Assembly: GCF_040869045.1 (NCBI RefSeq)
Contig: NW_027136969.1
Coordinates: 124,001 to 188,000, forward strand
Source of the DNA: Eurosta solidaginis
Lineage: Eukaryota > Arthropoda > Insecta > Diptera > Tephritidae
Direction: 5' to 3'
DNA length: 64,000 bases
Both the position numbers and the translations under genes were made by a program. Positions within the stretch are counted from its first letter, which is position 1. Every line of letters begins with the position of its first letter. The notes beneath the pieces are model-generated. The model had not been told where the DNA came from. It saw nothing but the letters and a program-made list of their open reading frames with translations, and made no database searches. Positions 25,301-36,200 of the stretch are shown here, in pieces.

Positions 25301-27699
25301 TTGGAGGCGTTGAACACAACTCTGACTTTTGTTGTCTTTTTGTCTGGCCTTACGACTGCATGGTGAGGGAGATAGAATGAGCAGTATTTACCCAGGGATT
25401 CTATTTCATTGGGACTGCATTCTTCCATGTGGCCTAGGGACAGATATTCTTCGAGTACCTGGTCGTACTGCTGCTTGAGATCGCCCTTTTTTGAGAGGGA
25501 ACGTTCCATGCCGTGGAACTGTCGTAGGGCTGCAGTACGGGACTGACCTAGGTCGATATCGTTCGGGAATGTTGGTTTAAAGGGGAGCCGAACCATATAT
25601 CGACCGTCATCCATGCGAGTGGTTGTGCTTTTATAAAAGTCTTCGCACATTTTATCTTCTGGGGTTTCCACTCGCGTTCTGGGTATTTCTTCGATTTCCC
25701 AGAATTGCCTTAGCTGTTCATTCAGCTGGACATTCGTCACTTCCCACGCTTGAGAGGAGTGTGATCCGACCTTTTCGGGGGTTTGGCCACTTATTATCCA
25801 GCCAAATATCGTGTTTTGTGCTAGCAGTGTGGGCGAGATCTTTTCTATGCCATTTAGCATTATTTGTGGGATAAGATCACTGCCTAATACCATATCAATT
25901 TGGGAGGGGTTCTGAGTGTTCTGGTCTGCTAGCTTGAGATGGGACCATTTACGCATTTGGTCGTTATTTAGCGTGAGTGTTGGGAGTTGCCTAGTGAGCC
26001 GAGGTAGCACGATTGCCTGGGCCTTTATTTTTACCTTGTGGCCATTTGAGACTAGGGTCAGTGAGCATAGCTTGTTGGAGGTTTGTACTACTCCGCCTCC
26101 CATTCCCGATATTTCAAATAGGGAGTGGGTATATGGGAGGCCTAGCTTGATTTGAGCTTTCGATGAGATGAAGCTACGCTCTGACCCTTGATCCACTAAG
26201 GCTCTGAGCCTGAAGCAGTCCCCTCGGTGTTCTATGGACACTATCGCTGTGGGGAGAATGATCTTGCTATCATTTTCCGCATACAAAGATTGAATGCGGG
26301 CAGCGTTTGAGGTGGTGGGAAGTTCCTCGTTGGGATTTGTGTTGGTAACGTCCTGAGTAGTTGCTACTTGGGCTGCCGTTCTTCGAGGGCCATTGGTTTG
26401 GTGTGATATTCCGGTATCGTGGAGGGTGGAGTTATGGCGACCTTGGCAGTATAGACACGTTCCTGTGCTTGTGCAATCTTTTACGAGGTGGGTTTGTGAC
26501 AGGCAGTTTTCGCAGAGATTGCTTTCTCTCACGAATTTTTTCCGTTCGGGGATTGACAGCTTTTTATAATGCAAGCAGGTTTGTAGCTTGTGGGAGTTCT
26601 GCTTGCACTTTCTGCAGGCGTATACTTTTTGATGCTCGGCCACATGAGCATTTGTGCGAGTTTGAGAGTAGTTGTTGTTCTGCGGGGGGTTGCGGCTTTG
26701 GTTAGGGGTTTGAGCCTGCCTGAACTGGGGATTGTTTTGACTTGTGGGAGGCTTTGAGAAATTGGTGGAGGGTGGGTTATATCGGGATTTGGCTGGTCGC
26801 CATTGATCCACCCTTTCCACTATCTCGTAGCGAGTAGTCAAAAACTGATCCATTTGGGACCAGTTCGGTAGGTCTCTTCTGGAGCTTAAAGATTGCTCCC
26901 AAAGCGCAACTGTATTTTCCGGCAGTTTTGAGGTTACCAGATATATTAATATGGGGTCCCAACTGTCTGTCGAGACTTGTTGGGTTGCTAATATCTGGAG
27001 ACAGTTATTAACGGAGGATTGCAATCGCTGGATGTCTTCGCTGTTTTCAGTCGGAATGGGCTTGAGGGTCATGAGGGCTTTTATTTGGTTGTCGACCAGG
27101 ACTCTTTTATTTTCATAACGGGATTTAAGAGCTTCCCAAGCCAGAGCAAAGTTGTCATCACTTAGTGGAAATTGCTTTACTATCTGGCCGGCTTTCCCTT
27201 GGGTTTTGTACCTGAGGTGGTACAGTTTTTGGGCGCTCGAGAGTTTGGGGTGGTTGATATAGACCGCCGTGAACATGTCACGGAAGGACGGCCATTGATC
27301 ATAACTCCCGTAAAAGACTTCGGTGTCACAGGCGGGTACTTTGAGGTGCATCCCGGAATTTTCTGGGGGAGTGGTAGTTGTAGCGGGGACGGGATTGCTT
27401 AGTAACCTTAGCTGGAGCTGATCGCCTATTCTTGCCTTTGTGTCTTCATATGCTATAAGGCAGTCGCGGTATTTATTGAAGGCTGAGGCCTTAAAGTCGA
27501 CGGGAAGATCGTTGTCATCAGATTCCACGACAGCGTCATATGCGCTCTGTAGCCTTTCCCAGAACACATCAATATTTTTGTCTTTTATCTTTAGGGATGC
27601 CTCGGTGTTATCTTGGATCTCGGTTGTGCCGAACCGAGCGCAGTAATCAGTAAAGAGATCCGTTTCGGATATAAATTTATTTTCGACCACGGTAGCCAT
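22351..27699 (-). CDS. Gag-Pol polyprotein of BEL/Pao retrotransposon (1782 aa)
   Basis: Makes the capsid, processing and reverse-transcription/integration enzymes of the element. About 110-260 is a Gag domain (DUF1759-like). Three zinc knuckles follow: C362-C365-H370-C375, C396-C399-H404-C409 and C415-C418-H422-H427. The protease has D503 in LVDQGS. Reverse transcriptase includes D839 and YVDD (915-918). RNase H shows D1093, E1136, D1166 and D1212. The integrase zinc motif has H1399, C1434 and C1437, but the usual second His appears to be Gln1404. The integrase core is D1469, D1535, E1588, then a DUF5641-like C-terminal domain (about 1675-1760). The ATG has a strong context (A at -3, G at +4) and lies one base after a splice-acceptor-like TTCAG. 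Gag and Pol share one frame without a frameshift, as is normal in BEL/Pao. No stop or frameshift is present. Product processing is inferred from the family. Confidence 0.96.
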   Translation of the reverse strand: MATVVENKFISETDLFTDYCARFGTTEIQDNTEASLKIKDKNIDVFWERLQSAYDAVVESDDNDLPVDFKASAFNKYRDCLIAYEDTKARIGDQLQLRLLSNPVPATTTTPPENSGMHLKVPACDTEVFYGSYDQWPSFRDMFTAVYINHPKLSSAQKLYHLRYKTQGKAGQIVKQFPLSDDNFALAWEALKSRYENKRVLVDNQIKALMTLKPIPTENSEDIQRLQSSVNNCLQILATQQVSTDSWDPILIYLVTSKLPENTVALWEQSLSSRRDLPNWSQMDQFLTTRYEIVERVDQWRPAKSRYNPPSTNFSKPPTSQNNPQFRQAQTPNQSRNPPQNNNYSQTRTNAHVAEHQKVYACRKCKQNSHKLQTCLHYKKLSIPERKKFVRESNLCENCLSQTHLVKDCTSTGTCLYCQGRHNSTLHDTGISHQTNGPRRTAAQVATTQDVTNTNPNEELPTTSNAARIQSLYAENDSKIILPTAIVSIEHRGDCFRLRALVDQGSERSFISSKAQIKLGLPYTHSLFEISGMGGGVVQTSNKLCSLTLVSNGHKVKIKAQAIVLPRLTRQLPTLTLNNDQMRKWSHLKLADQNTQNPSQIDMVLGSDLIPQIMLNGIEKISPTLLAQNTIFGWIISGQTPEKVGSHSSQAWEVTNVQLNEQLRQFWEIEEIPRTRVETPEDKMCEDFYKSTTTRMDDGRYMVRLPFKPTFPNDIDLGQSRTAALRQFHGMERSLSKKGDLKQQYDQVLEEYLSLGHMEECSPNEIESLGKYCSFYLPHHAVVRPDKKTTKVRVVFNASKKSGSGHSLNDVLCTGPTLQPDLRLMLLKWRTYKYVFNGDVEKMYRQILLHPDDRDYQRIIFRTPEHSPIKDYKLKTVTFGVNCAPFLAIRTLHELAKDIADSHPRAAPILKSETYVDDILSGSHDLQSAEQFLTETIDALNSAGFPLKKITANHPNILQKISKTDLLETNFLEFEKTSTAKTLGIQWNALTDTFSYTVDSNPASTAATKRQILSSIAKLFDPAGWLTPIMIQAKVLMQELWLDGTDWDEPVKPLRLIKWAQFADNLPTISDIQIPRWINYHPYKPVELHGFCDASEKAYCATLYVRTTVGTQVFSHLLVSKGKVAPLKTVSLPRLELCGAVLLAKLVAVVQSHLGLNQRKLSLWSDSEIVLAWLEKPPHSWKTYVSNRTAQIIDLIGNATWRHVRSKDNPADMGTRGCTPLELASSSQWWNGPEWLSRPPEDWPTPTARNIVPPELRRVESLHAAEESEDFLERFSSYPRALRVTAYVLKFVTRLRNPVGGNRTPNDPALSYADVMRAKIRLLSLTQSKFFASERAALENAKPIGKRSPLLALDPFLDTNGILRANGRLVNADMTYNECHPIILPEKARFTTLYIRFLHESFLQSDLRLLQQAMRQEFYTPRLKPQLKKCIFQCKVCTIHKRQTQSQIMAALPPQRCTFAPPFTTTGVDFAGPFHIKASMLRSPTLVKGYVAVFVCFTTNAIHMELCSDLTSKAFLAAFARFVGRRGYPKQMMSDNSTTFIGAKRATEVEFVAFLNEVSADIVQKYAPQGIDWKFIPPGAPHMGGLWESAVKSFKTHFKKVAGTHSFTFEEFSTLLIRIEAVLNSRPISPLSQDPADLTALTPGHFLRGAPLLAIPEPNYEHLSMINRWDRLKVLHHQFSKRWKNDYLMELHKRYRWQTAQPPPKIGDLVVIKEDNLPPTEWRLGRVEDTHLGRDGHIRVVDVRTQNGVLTRPITKLCFLPPAEFDSEPHGSLPSPQPTTVH

Positions 27700-27700
27700 T

Positions 27701-27712
27701 CTGAAGAGGGAC
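27701..27712 (-). promoter_or_regulatory. Splice-acceptor-like site one base before the Gag-Pol ATG
   Basis: The minus strand reads GTCCCTCTTCAG then AATGGCT: a short pyrimidine tract and CAG, with the Gag-Pol start codon one base later. Joined to the LTR donor it would give CAAG-AATGG, keeping A at -3. The leader 27701-28287 would then be an intron. Confidence 0.4.
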
Positions 27713-28067
27713 TTGCTTAATTTTATTTTAGCTATTTTGGGAATTTTTTGGGGCTGCCTGGTGTTTATTTATGAGGGAATACCAAAGGCAGAAGCTTTCC
27801 TATCGGTCAAGAGTGGGTGGGCTAGGACCAGTTAGACTGAATTGGGAGTAGTCTGGGACCTGTTGGGATGACCTGCAGAATTTGCTGCTGGGTATTTCAG
27901 ACTATGTGAAAGTGGCCGAATTTTTTGCTGGGTATCGTCAACAATGTAAATGTGGAGATATGTATTTAATTTATACCGCAAGGTACTCAAGTTAATTTTG
28001 TAAAAGTATGAGTGGGATTTGCTGGGTCTGTACTGCACCGCGATATGTCTATATGTATATATTTTTC

Positions 28068-28117
28068 TGGCGGGAAAGTGTATTTTTTGGCGGGAAATTT
28101 ATGTAAATGGCGGGAAA
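28068..28117 (-). promoter_or_regulatory. Three TTTCCCGCCA motifs at exact 20-bp spacing
   Basis: Plus-strand TGGCGGGAAA starts at 28068, 28088 and 28108. The minus-strand form TTTCCCGCCA matches the E2F/DP binding consensus TTTSSCGC. Spacing of about two helical turns would put three bound factors on the same face. They lie downstream of the presumed start site, inside the leader, as do enhancers in several insect LTR elements. Binding is inferred only. Confidence 0.4.
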
Positions 28118-28205
28118 ATCTATATATGTAGCTCTTGGGTATCGCCAAATTTTAACTGGGGATATACTTTGAGGAGTATTATGTTTTAAGGGGGCTGGTT
28201 CCGTC

Positions 28206-28223
28206 AAAGGCGACGAAGGACCA
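28206..28223 (-). other. Primer-binding site candidate
   Basis: On the minus strand, one nucleotide inside the 5' LTR, the sequence TGGTCCTTCGTCGCCTTT begins with the TGG that pairs with the CCA end of a tRNA. The matching tRNA would end in CGAAGGACCA; I cannot assign its amino acid without the host tRNA set. Minus-strand DNA synthesis would start here. The site overlaps an ATG (28224-28222) that opens a 6-codon upstream frame. Confidence 0.7.
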
Positions 28224-28232
28224 TTAGATAAA

Positions 28233-28270
28233 GGGGGGGGTGGGGGGGGGGGGGGGGGGGGGGGCGGGGG
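28233..28270. repeat. Expanded G tract in the 5' LTR
   Basis: G8, T, G23, C, G5 on the plus strand. The matching position in the 3' LTR (20630-20636) has only G7. It may be true slippage, since LTRs start identical at insertion, or a sequencing artefact; runs this long are unreliable. On the plus strand it could form G-quadruplexes. It lies only 8 bp from the LTR end. Confidence 0.7.
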
Positions 28271-28280
28271 CTAATACAAG

Positions 28281-28290
28281 CACTCACCTT
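28281..28290 (-). promoter_or_regulatory. Consensus splice donor in the 5' LTR
   Basis: The minus strand reads AAG then GTGAGTG, a full match to the MAG/GTRAGT donor consensus, with the cut between 28288 and 28287. It is upstream of the primer-binding site, so any RNA spliced here loses that site and cannot serve as genome. The same sequence is in the 3' LTR at 20646-20655. Use depends on transcription starting upstream within this LTR, which is expected but not shown. Confidence 0.55.
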
Positions 28291-29122
28291 GTCTCCGACA
28301 TTTCTTGGCTCCGAGATTTCTACTGCGGCAATGCGGTGGTGGCAGATTCTGCTCCGACTTCGTGCGGGAGGCTCCGTCTTCACAGCACTAACATTGAAAC
28401 TTAAGACGGTGATGGTACCAAATCCGGTGTGCGCCAGCAACCAAACGCCTTACACAAAACTGAGCTTGCCGCTTACGTACTGATAGCGGGTGAATGGTTC
28501 CTAATGCTTTTGAGCGTCGGAGAAAAACTAGCAATGCAGTTTCGGTCGTTAATAAAACAGCAATAATAGAATTTGATTTGCACTTCTTGAGCAAAAACTT
28601 AATTGTTCACTAATTATTGACGAGCCAGTCATAAAAGAATTTTTCACAAGTTTCGATTATTTATTTAGCGAGAATGGTTATAAAATCAGCAGGAATGTAT
28701 GTTTGTAGAATATTATGTTTAGCACGATTTACAATGCAATACCGATAACGGCAGGAGTATAATAAACTTTTTTTTATTTATATCACCGAAAACGCAAGAT
28801 GGTAGGGTTTTATTTCATATAATACTTTTGGGAACTTTGATGTAAGAAGTTTTTTATCTCGTTTCAAAAAGATGACAAATGATAATAATTTTACATATAT
28901 ATTCAATAACCAAAAGGTGGTGGTTTTTTGACAGGTTGGCGATCATGCCATACCGCCATCCTGCATTTGCGGCGAATTAAATTTGGTGGATTTTCGCGGT
29001 GGAGGCTGCCACACGTCCATTAGTGTTCCCACTAGGAAATTTAAAGGGTAAATACAATTCATGGATTATGCGGGTAATTCACTATAATACAATTCCATAA
29101 TAAAATACAGTACAAGATACGG

Positions 29123-29134
29123 AATATATATAAA
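29123..29134 (-). promoter_or_regulatory. Candidate TATA region in U3 of the 5' LTR
   Basis: Minus-strand TTTATATATATT lies about 95 bp inside the outer LTR edge and could place transcription start about 25-30 bp downstream. A competing TATAAA is at 21044-21049 of the 3' LTR, but its counterpart in the 5' LTR (near 28679) reads TATAAC after a one-base difference. Insect LTR promoters are often TATA-less, so this is tentative. Confidence 0.25.
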
Positions 29135-29227
29135 TTCATAGATATTCGATATAATACAGTTCGTTCATCGATATACGTATGTACAAGGGGGAGATGGGGC
29201 GGAGTGGCAGCCTACGCCGCGTAAACA

Positions 29228-29232
29228 CCTAC
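29228..29232. repeat. Target-site duplication, right copy (CCTAC)
   Basis: CCTAC directly follows the terminal AAACA of the LTR and continues into ATATTGGG, restoring the satellite monomer. This defines the outer end of the element and shows a single clean insertion. Confidence 0.93.
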
Positions 29233-32200
29233 ATATTGGGTTTTTTTTTAATTTGCTTACCGGGCTAAAGGTTAGCATGCTTAAAATACGTAAGTCGTTT
29301 TGTTCATCATATTTAAGTAGATAACTCATCAGTTGTTTGCATCAGAGCGATAATTTTTTAGATAGTTATTAAAACTGTTTAAAGGTTGTCAAACGTTGTT
29401 CTCGTTGTATATCCTTTAAATTCTAGAGTTAATTGATAAATAACGTGTACGAATTTGTTTAACGCATTTGTTTGGTTACTCGACGTCTCAGTTCTCGTGT
29501 AGCCCACATATTGCGTTTTTTTTTAATTTGCTTACCGGGCTAAAGGTTAGCATGTTTAAAATACGTAAGTCGTTTTGTTCATCATATTTAAGTAGATAAC
29601 TCATCAGTTGTTTGAATCAGAGCGATAATTTTTGAGATGGTTATTAAAACTGTTTAAAGGTTGTCAAACGTTGTTTCTCGTTGTATATCCTTTAATTCTA
29701 GAGTTAAATTGATAAATAACGTGTACGAATTTGTTTAACGCATTTGTTTTGGTTACTCGACGTCTCCGTTCTCGAGTAGCTACATATTGCGTTTTTTTTT
29801 TAATTTGCTTACCGGGCCTAAAGGTTAGCATGTTTTAAAATACGTAAGTCGTTTTGTTCAACAAATTTAAGTAGATAACTCATCAGTTGTTTGCATCAGA
29901 GCGACAATTTTTGAGATAGCTATTAAACTGTTTAAAGGTTGTCAAACGTTGTTTCTCGTTGTATATCCTTTAAATTCTAGAGTTAAATTGATAAATAACG
30001 TGTACGAATTTGTTTAACGCATTTGTTTTGGTTACTCGACGTCTCCGTCTCGTGTAGCCTACATATTGCGTTTTTTTTTTAATTTGCTTACCGGGCTAAA
30101 GGTTAGCATGTTTAAAATACGTAAGTCGTTTTGTTCATAAAATTTAAGTAGATAACTCATCAGTTGTTTGCATCAGAGCGACAATTTTTGAGATAGTTAT
30201 TAAAACTGTTTAAAGGTTGTCAAACGTTGTTCTCGTTGTATATCCTTTAATTCTAGAGTTAAATTGATAAATAACGTATACGAATTTGTTTAACGCATTT
30301 GTTTTGGTTACTCGACGTCTCCGTTCTCGTGTAGCCTACATATTGCGTTTTTTTTTTTTAATTTGCTTACCGGGATAAAGGTTAGCGTGTTTAAAATACG
30401 TAAGTCGTTTTGTTCATCAAATTTAAGTAGATAACTCATCAGTTGTTTACATCAGAGCGATAATTTTTGAGATAGTTATTAAAACTGTTTAAAGGTTGTC
30501 AAACGTTGTTTTTCGTTGTATATCCTTTAATTCTAGAGTTAAATTGATAAATAACGTGTACGAATTTGTTTAACGCATTTGTTTTGGTTACTCGACGTCT
30601 CCGTTCTCGTGTAGCCTACATATTGCGTTTTTTTTTTAATTTGCTTACCGGGCTAAAGGTTAGCATGTTTAAAATACGTAAGTCGTTTTGTTCATCAAAT
30701 TTAAGTAGATAACTCATCAGTTGTTTGCATCAGAGCGATAATTTTTGAGATAGTTATTAAAACTGTTTAAAGGTTGTCAAACGTTGTTTCTCGTTGTATA
30801 TCCTTTAATTCTAGAGTTAAATTGATAAATAACGTGTACGAATTTGTTTAACGCATTTGTTTTGGTTACTGGACGTCTCCGTTCTCGTGTAGCCTACATG
30901 TTGCGTTTTTTTTTTTAATTTGCTTACCGGGCTAAAGGTTAGCATGTTTAAAATACGTAAGTCGTTTTGTTCATCAAATTTAAGTAGATAACTCATCAGT
31001 TGTTTGCATCAGAGCGACAATTTTTGAGATAGTTATTAAAACTGTTTAAAGGTTGTCAAACGTTGTTTCTCGTTGTATATCCTTTAATTCTAGAGTTAAA
31101 TTGATAAATAACGTGTACGAATTTGTTTAACGTATTTGTTTTGGTTACTCGACGTCTCCGTTCTCGTGTAGCCTACATATTGCGTTTTTTTTTTAATTTG
31201 CTTACCGGGCTAAAGGTTAACATGCTTAAAATACGTAAGTCGTTTTGTTCATCATATTTAAGTAGATAACTCATCAGTTGTTTGCATCAGAGCGATAATT
31301 TTTTAGATAGTTATTAAAACTGTTTAAAGGTTGTCAAACGTTGTTTCTCGTTGTATATCCTTTAATTCTAGAGTTAAATTGATAAATAACGTGTACGAAT
31401 TTGTTTAACGCATTTGTTTTGGTTACTCGACGTCTCAGTTCTCGTGTAGCCCACATATTGCGTTTTTTTTTTAATTTGCTTACCGGGCTAAAGGTTAGCA
31501 TGTTTAAAATACGTAAGTCGTTTTGTTCATCATATTTAAGTAGATAACTCATCAGTTGTTTGAATCAGAGCGATAATTTTTGAGATGGTTATTAAAACTG
31601 TTTAAAGGTTGTCAAACGTTGTTTCTCGTTGTATATCCTTTAATTCTAGAGTTAAATTGATAAATAACGTGTACGAATTTGTTTAACGCATTTGTTTTGG
31701 TTACTCGACGTCTCCGTTCTCGTGTAGCCTACATATTGCGTTTTTTTTTTAATTTGCTTACCGGGCTAAAGGTTAGCATGTTTAAAATACGTAAGTCGTT
31801 TTGTTCAACAAATTTAAGTAGATAACTCATCAGTTGTTTGCATCAGAGCGACAATTTTTGAGATAGCTATTAAAACTGTTTAAAGGTTGTCAAACGTTGT
31901 TTCTCGTTGTATATCCTTTAATTCTAGAGTTAAATTGATAAATAACGTGTACGAATTTGTTTAACGCATTTGTTTTGGTTACTCGACGTCTCCGTTCTCG
32001 TGTAGCCTACATATTGCGTTTTTTTTTTAATTTGCTTACCGGGCTAAAGGTTAGCATGTTTAAAATACGTAAGTCGTTTTGTTCATAAAATTTAAGTAGA
32101 TAACTCATCAGTTGTTTGCATCAGAGCGACAATTTTTGAGATAGTTATTAAAACTGTTTAAAGGTTGTCAAACGTTGTTTCTCGTTGTATATCCTTTAAT

Positions 32201-33079
32201 TCTAGAGTTAAATTGATAAATAACGTATACGAATTTGTTTAACGCATTTGTTTTGGTTACTCGACGTCTCCGTTCTCGTGTAGCCTACATATTGCGTTTT
32301 TTTTTTTAATTTGCTTACCGGGATAAAGGTTAGCGTGTTTAAAATACGTAAGTCGTTTTGTTCATCAAATTTAAGTAGATAACTCATCAGTTGTTTACAT
32401 CAGAGCGATAATTTTTGAGATAGTTATTAAAACTGTTTAAAGGTTGTCAAACGTTGTTTCTCGTTGTATATCCTTTAATTCTAGAGTTAAATTGATAAAT
32501 AACGTGTACGAATTTGTTTAACGCATTTGTTTTGGTTACTCGACGTCTCCGTTCTCGTGTAGCCTACATATTGCGTTTTTTTTTTTAATTTGCTTACCGG
32601 GCTAAAGGTTAGCATGTTTAAAATACGTAAGTCGTTTTGTTCATCAAATTTAAATAGATAACTCATCAGTTGTTTGCATCAGAGCGATAATTTTTGAGAT
32701 AGTTATTAAAACTGTTTAAAGGTTGTCAAACGTTGTTTCTCGTTGTATATCCTTTAATTCTAGAGTTAAATTGATAAATAACGTGTACGAATTTGTTTAA
32801 CGCATTTGTTTTGGTTACTGGACGTCTCCGTTCTCGTGTAGCCTACATGTTGCGTTTTTTTTTTTAATTTGCTTACCGGGCTAAAGGTTAGCATGTTTAA
32901 AATACGTAAGTCGTTTTGTTCATCAAATTTAAGTAGATAACTCATCAGTTGTTTGCATCAGAGCGACAATTTTTGAGATAGTTATTAAAACTGTTTAAAG
33001 GTTGTCAAACGTTGTTTCTCGTTGTATATCCTTTAATCCTAGAGTTAAATTGATAAATAACGTGTACGAATTTGTTTAA
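29228..33079. repeat. Seven-monomer higher-order repeat, two copies
   Basis: Copies about 29228-31130 and 31131-33079, offset about 1948 bp (7 x 278). Marker monomers recur in the same order: ATTTTTTAGATAG; CTCAGTTCTC with AGCCCAC; TTGAATCAG with GAGATGG; GATAGCTATT; GTATACG; CGGGATAAAG with TTAGCGTG and TTTACATCAG (30371 and 32319); CTGGACGTC with CATGTTGCG. The first copy abuts the retrotransposon and carries many one-base indels that the second copy lacks. Confidence 0.85.
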
Positions 33080-33299
33080 CGCATTTGTTTTGGTTACTCG
33101 ACGTCTCCGTTCTCGTGTAGCCTACATATTGCGTTTTTTTTTAATTTGCTTACCGGGCTAAAGGTTAGCATGCTTAAAATACGTAAGTCGTTTTGTTCAT
33201 CAAATTTAAGTAGATAACTCATCAGTTGTTTGCATCAGAGCGACAATTTTTGAGATAGTTATTAAAACTGTTTATAGGTTGTCAAACGTTGTTTCTCGT

Positions 33300-36200
33300 T
33301 GTATATCCTTTAATTCTAGAGTTAAATTGATAAATAACGTGTACGAATTTGTTTAACGCATTTCTTTTGGTTACTCGACGTCTCCGTTCTCGTGTAGCCT
33401 ACATATTGCGTTTTTTTTTTTAATTTGCTTACCGGGCTAAAGGTTAGCATGTTTAAAATACGTAAGTCGTTTTGTTCATCAAATTTGAGTAGATAACTCA
33501 GCAGTTGTTTGCATCAGAGCGACAATTTTTGAGATAGTTATTAAAACAGTTTAAAGGTTGTCAAACGTTGTTTCTCGTTGTATATCCTTTAATTCTAGAG
33601 TTAAATTGATAAATAACGTGTACGAATTTGTTTAACGCATTTGTTTTGGTTACTCGACGTCTCCGTTCTCGTGTAGCCTACATATTGCGTTTTTTTTTTA
33701 ATTTGCTTACCGGGCTAAAGGTTAGCATGTTTAAAATACGTAGGTCGTTTTGTTCATCAAATTTAAGTAGATAACTCATCAGTTGTTTGCATCAGAGCGA
33801 CAATTTTTGAGATAGTTATTAAAACTGTTTAAAGGTTGTCAAACGTTGTTTCTCGTTGTATATCCTTTAATTCTAGAGTTAAATTGATAAATAACGTGTA
33901 CGAATTTGTTTAACGCATTTGTTTTGGTTACTCGACGTCTCCGTTCTCGTGTAGCCTACATATTGCGTTTTTTTTTTAATTTGCTTACCCGGCTAAAGGT
34001 TAGCATGTTTAAAATACGTAAGTCGTTTTGATCATCACATTTAAGTAGATAACTCATCAGTTGTTTGCATCAGAGCGACAATTTTTCAGATAGTTATTAA
34101 AACTGTTTAAAGGTTGTCAAACGTTGTTTCTCGTTGTATATCCTTTAATTCTAGAGCTAAATTGATAAATAACGTGTACGAATTTGTTTAACGCATTTGT
34201 TTTGGTTACTCGACGTCTCCGTTCTCGTGTAGCCTACATATTGCGTTTTTTTTTTAATTTGCTTACCGGGCTAAAGGTTAGCATGTTTAAAATACGTAAG
34301 TCGTTTTGTTCATCATATTTAAGTAGATAACTCATCAGTTGTTTGCATCAGAGCGATAATTTTTGAGATAGTTATTAAAACTGTTTAAAGGTTGTCAAAC
34401 GTTGTTTCTCGTTGTATATCCTTTAATTCTAGAGTTAAATTGATAAATAACGTGTACGAATTTGTTTAACGCATTTGTTTTGGTTACTCGACGTCTCCGT
34501 TCTCGTGTAGCCTACATATTGCGTTTTTTTTTTAATTTGCTTACCGGGCTAAAGGTTAGCATGTTTAAAATACGTAAGTCGTTTTGTTCATCATATTTAA
34601 GTAGATAACTCATCAGTTGTTTGCATCAGAGCGATAATTTTTGAGATAGTTATTAAAACTGTTTAAAGGTTGTCAAACGTTGTTTCTCGTTGTATATCCT
34701 TTAATTCTAGAGTTAAATTGATAAATAACGTGTACGAATTTGTTTAACGCATTTGTTTTGGTTACTCGACGTCTCCGTTCTCGTGTAGCCTACATATTGC
34801 GTTTTTTTTTTAATTTGCTTACCGGGCTAAAGGTTAGCATGTTTAAAATACGAAAGTCGTTTTGTTCATCATATTTAAGTAGATAACTCATCAGTTGTTT
34901 GCATCAGAGCGATAATTTTTGAGATAGTTATTAAAACTGTTTAAAGGTTGTCAAACGTTGTTTCTCGTTGTATATCCTTTAATTCTAGAGTTAAATTGAT
35001 AAATAACGTCTACGAATTTGTTTAAACGCATTTGTTTTGGTTACTCGACGTCTCCGTTCTCGTGTAGCCTACATATTGCGTTTTTTTTAATTTGCTTACC
35101 GGGCTAAAGGTTAGCATGTTTAAAATACGTAAGTCGTTTTGTTCATCATATTTAAGTAGATAACTCATCAGTTGTTTGCATCAGAGCGATAATTTTTGAG
35201 ATAGTTATTAAAACTATTTAAAGGTTGTCAAACGTTGTTTCTCGTTGTATATCCTTTAATTCTAGAGTTAAATTGATAAATAACGTGTACGAATTTGTTT
35301 AACGCATTTGTTTTGGTTACTCGACGTCTCCGTTCTCGTGTAGCCTACATATTGGGTTTTTTTTTTTTAATTTGCTTACCGGGCTAAAGGTTAGCATGTT
35401 TAAAATACGTAAGTCGTTTTGTTCAACAAATTTAAGTAGATAACTCATCAGTTGTTTGCATCAGAGCGATAATTTTTGAGATAGTTATTAAAACTGTTTA
35501 AAGGTTGTCAAACGTTGTTTCTCGTTGTATATCCTTTAATTCTAGAGTTAAATTGATAAATAACGTGTACGAATTTGTTTAACGCATTTGTTTTGGTTAC
35601 TCGACGTCTCCGTTCTCGTGTAGCCTACATATTGCGTTTTTTTTTTTATTTGCTTACCGGGCTAAAGGTTAGCACGTTTAAAATACGTAAGTCGTTTTGT
35701 TCAACAAATTTAAGTAGATAACTCATCAGTTGTTTGCATCAGAGCGACAATTTTTGAGATAGTTATTAAAACTGTTTAAAGGTTGTCAAACGTTGTTTCT
35801 CGTTGTATATCCTTTAATTCTAGAGTTAAATTGATAAATAACGTGTACGAATTTGTTTAACGCATTTGTTTTGGTTACTCGACGTCTCCGTTCTCGTGTA
35901 GCCTACATATTGCGTTTTTTTTTTAATTTGCTTACCGGGCTAAAGGTTAGCATGCTTAAAATACGTAAGTCGTTTTGTTCATCAAATTTAAGTAGATAAC
36001 TCATCAGTTGTTTGCATCAGAGCGACAATTTTTGAGATAGTTATTAAAACTGTTTATAGGTTGTCAAACGTTGTTTCTCGTTGTATATCCTTTAATTCTA
36101 GAGTTAAATTGATAAATAACGTGTACGAATTTGTTTAACGCATTTCTTTTGGTTACTCGACGTCTCCGTTCTCGTGTAGCCTACATATTGCGTTTTTTTT

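Larger units (their letters stand above)
27700..28224 (-). other. Untranslated leader / candidate intron of the element
   Basis: The 525-bp region between the 5' LTR and Gag-Pol. It contains the primer-binding site, three evenly spaced TTTCCCGCCA motifs (28068-28117) and repeated short words related to TGCTGGGTAT in plus orientation (about 27888, 27926, 28020 and 28135). The only ATG in the minus strand is the one at the primer-binding site, opening a 6-codon frame. RNA packaging signals would be expected here; none can be assigned. Confidence 0.6.
20622..29227 (-). mobile_element. Full-length BEL/Pao LTR retrotransposon inserted in the satellite
   Basis: An 8606-bp element with two near-identical LTRs, a primer-binding site, an intact Gag-Pol ORF and a second downstream ORF. 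BEL/Pao assignment rests on the protein: a Gag domain of the DUF1759 type, CCHC knuckles, an A17-type protease (LVDQGS), YVDD reverse transcriptase, then RNase H and an integrase with a DUF5641-like tail, all in one frame. Neither ORF is interrupted and the LTRs differ by only about six substitutions by eye, so the insertion is young and possibly still competent. In its own orientation the element begins TGTTTACGC and ends CTTTATCTA, so only the 5' end has the usual TG and the 3' end is TA rather than CA. Confidence 0.96.
28225..29227 (-). repeat. 5' LTR of the BEL/Pao element
   Basis: A 1003-bp direct repeat of 20622-21595, placed upstream of Gag-Pol in the minus orientation. It should hold the promoter (U3 towards 29227), R and U5 (towards 28225). 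Relative to the other LTR it has an enlarged G tract (28233-28270), about ten one-base indels and about six substitutions. A consensus splice donor lies 64 nt from its inner end. Confidence 0.93.

Noticed and set aside
22736..27646. Plus-strand open frames across the Gag-Pol region
   Set aside because: They are antisense shadows of the intact 1782-residue polyprotein and show no recognisable domain.
27832..28038. 68-codon frame in the leader
   Set aside because: It begins with GTG, not ATG, and has no recognisable feature; an animal element would not be expected to use it.
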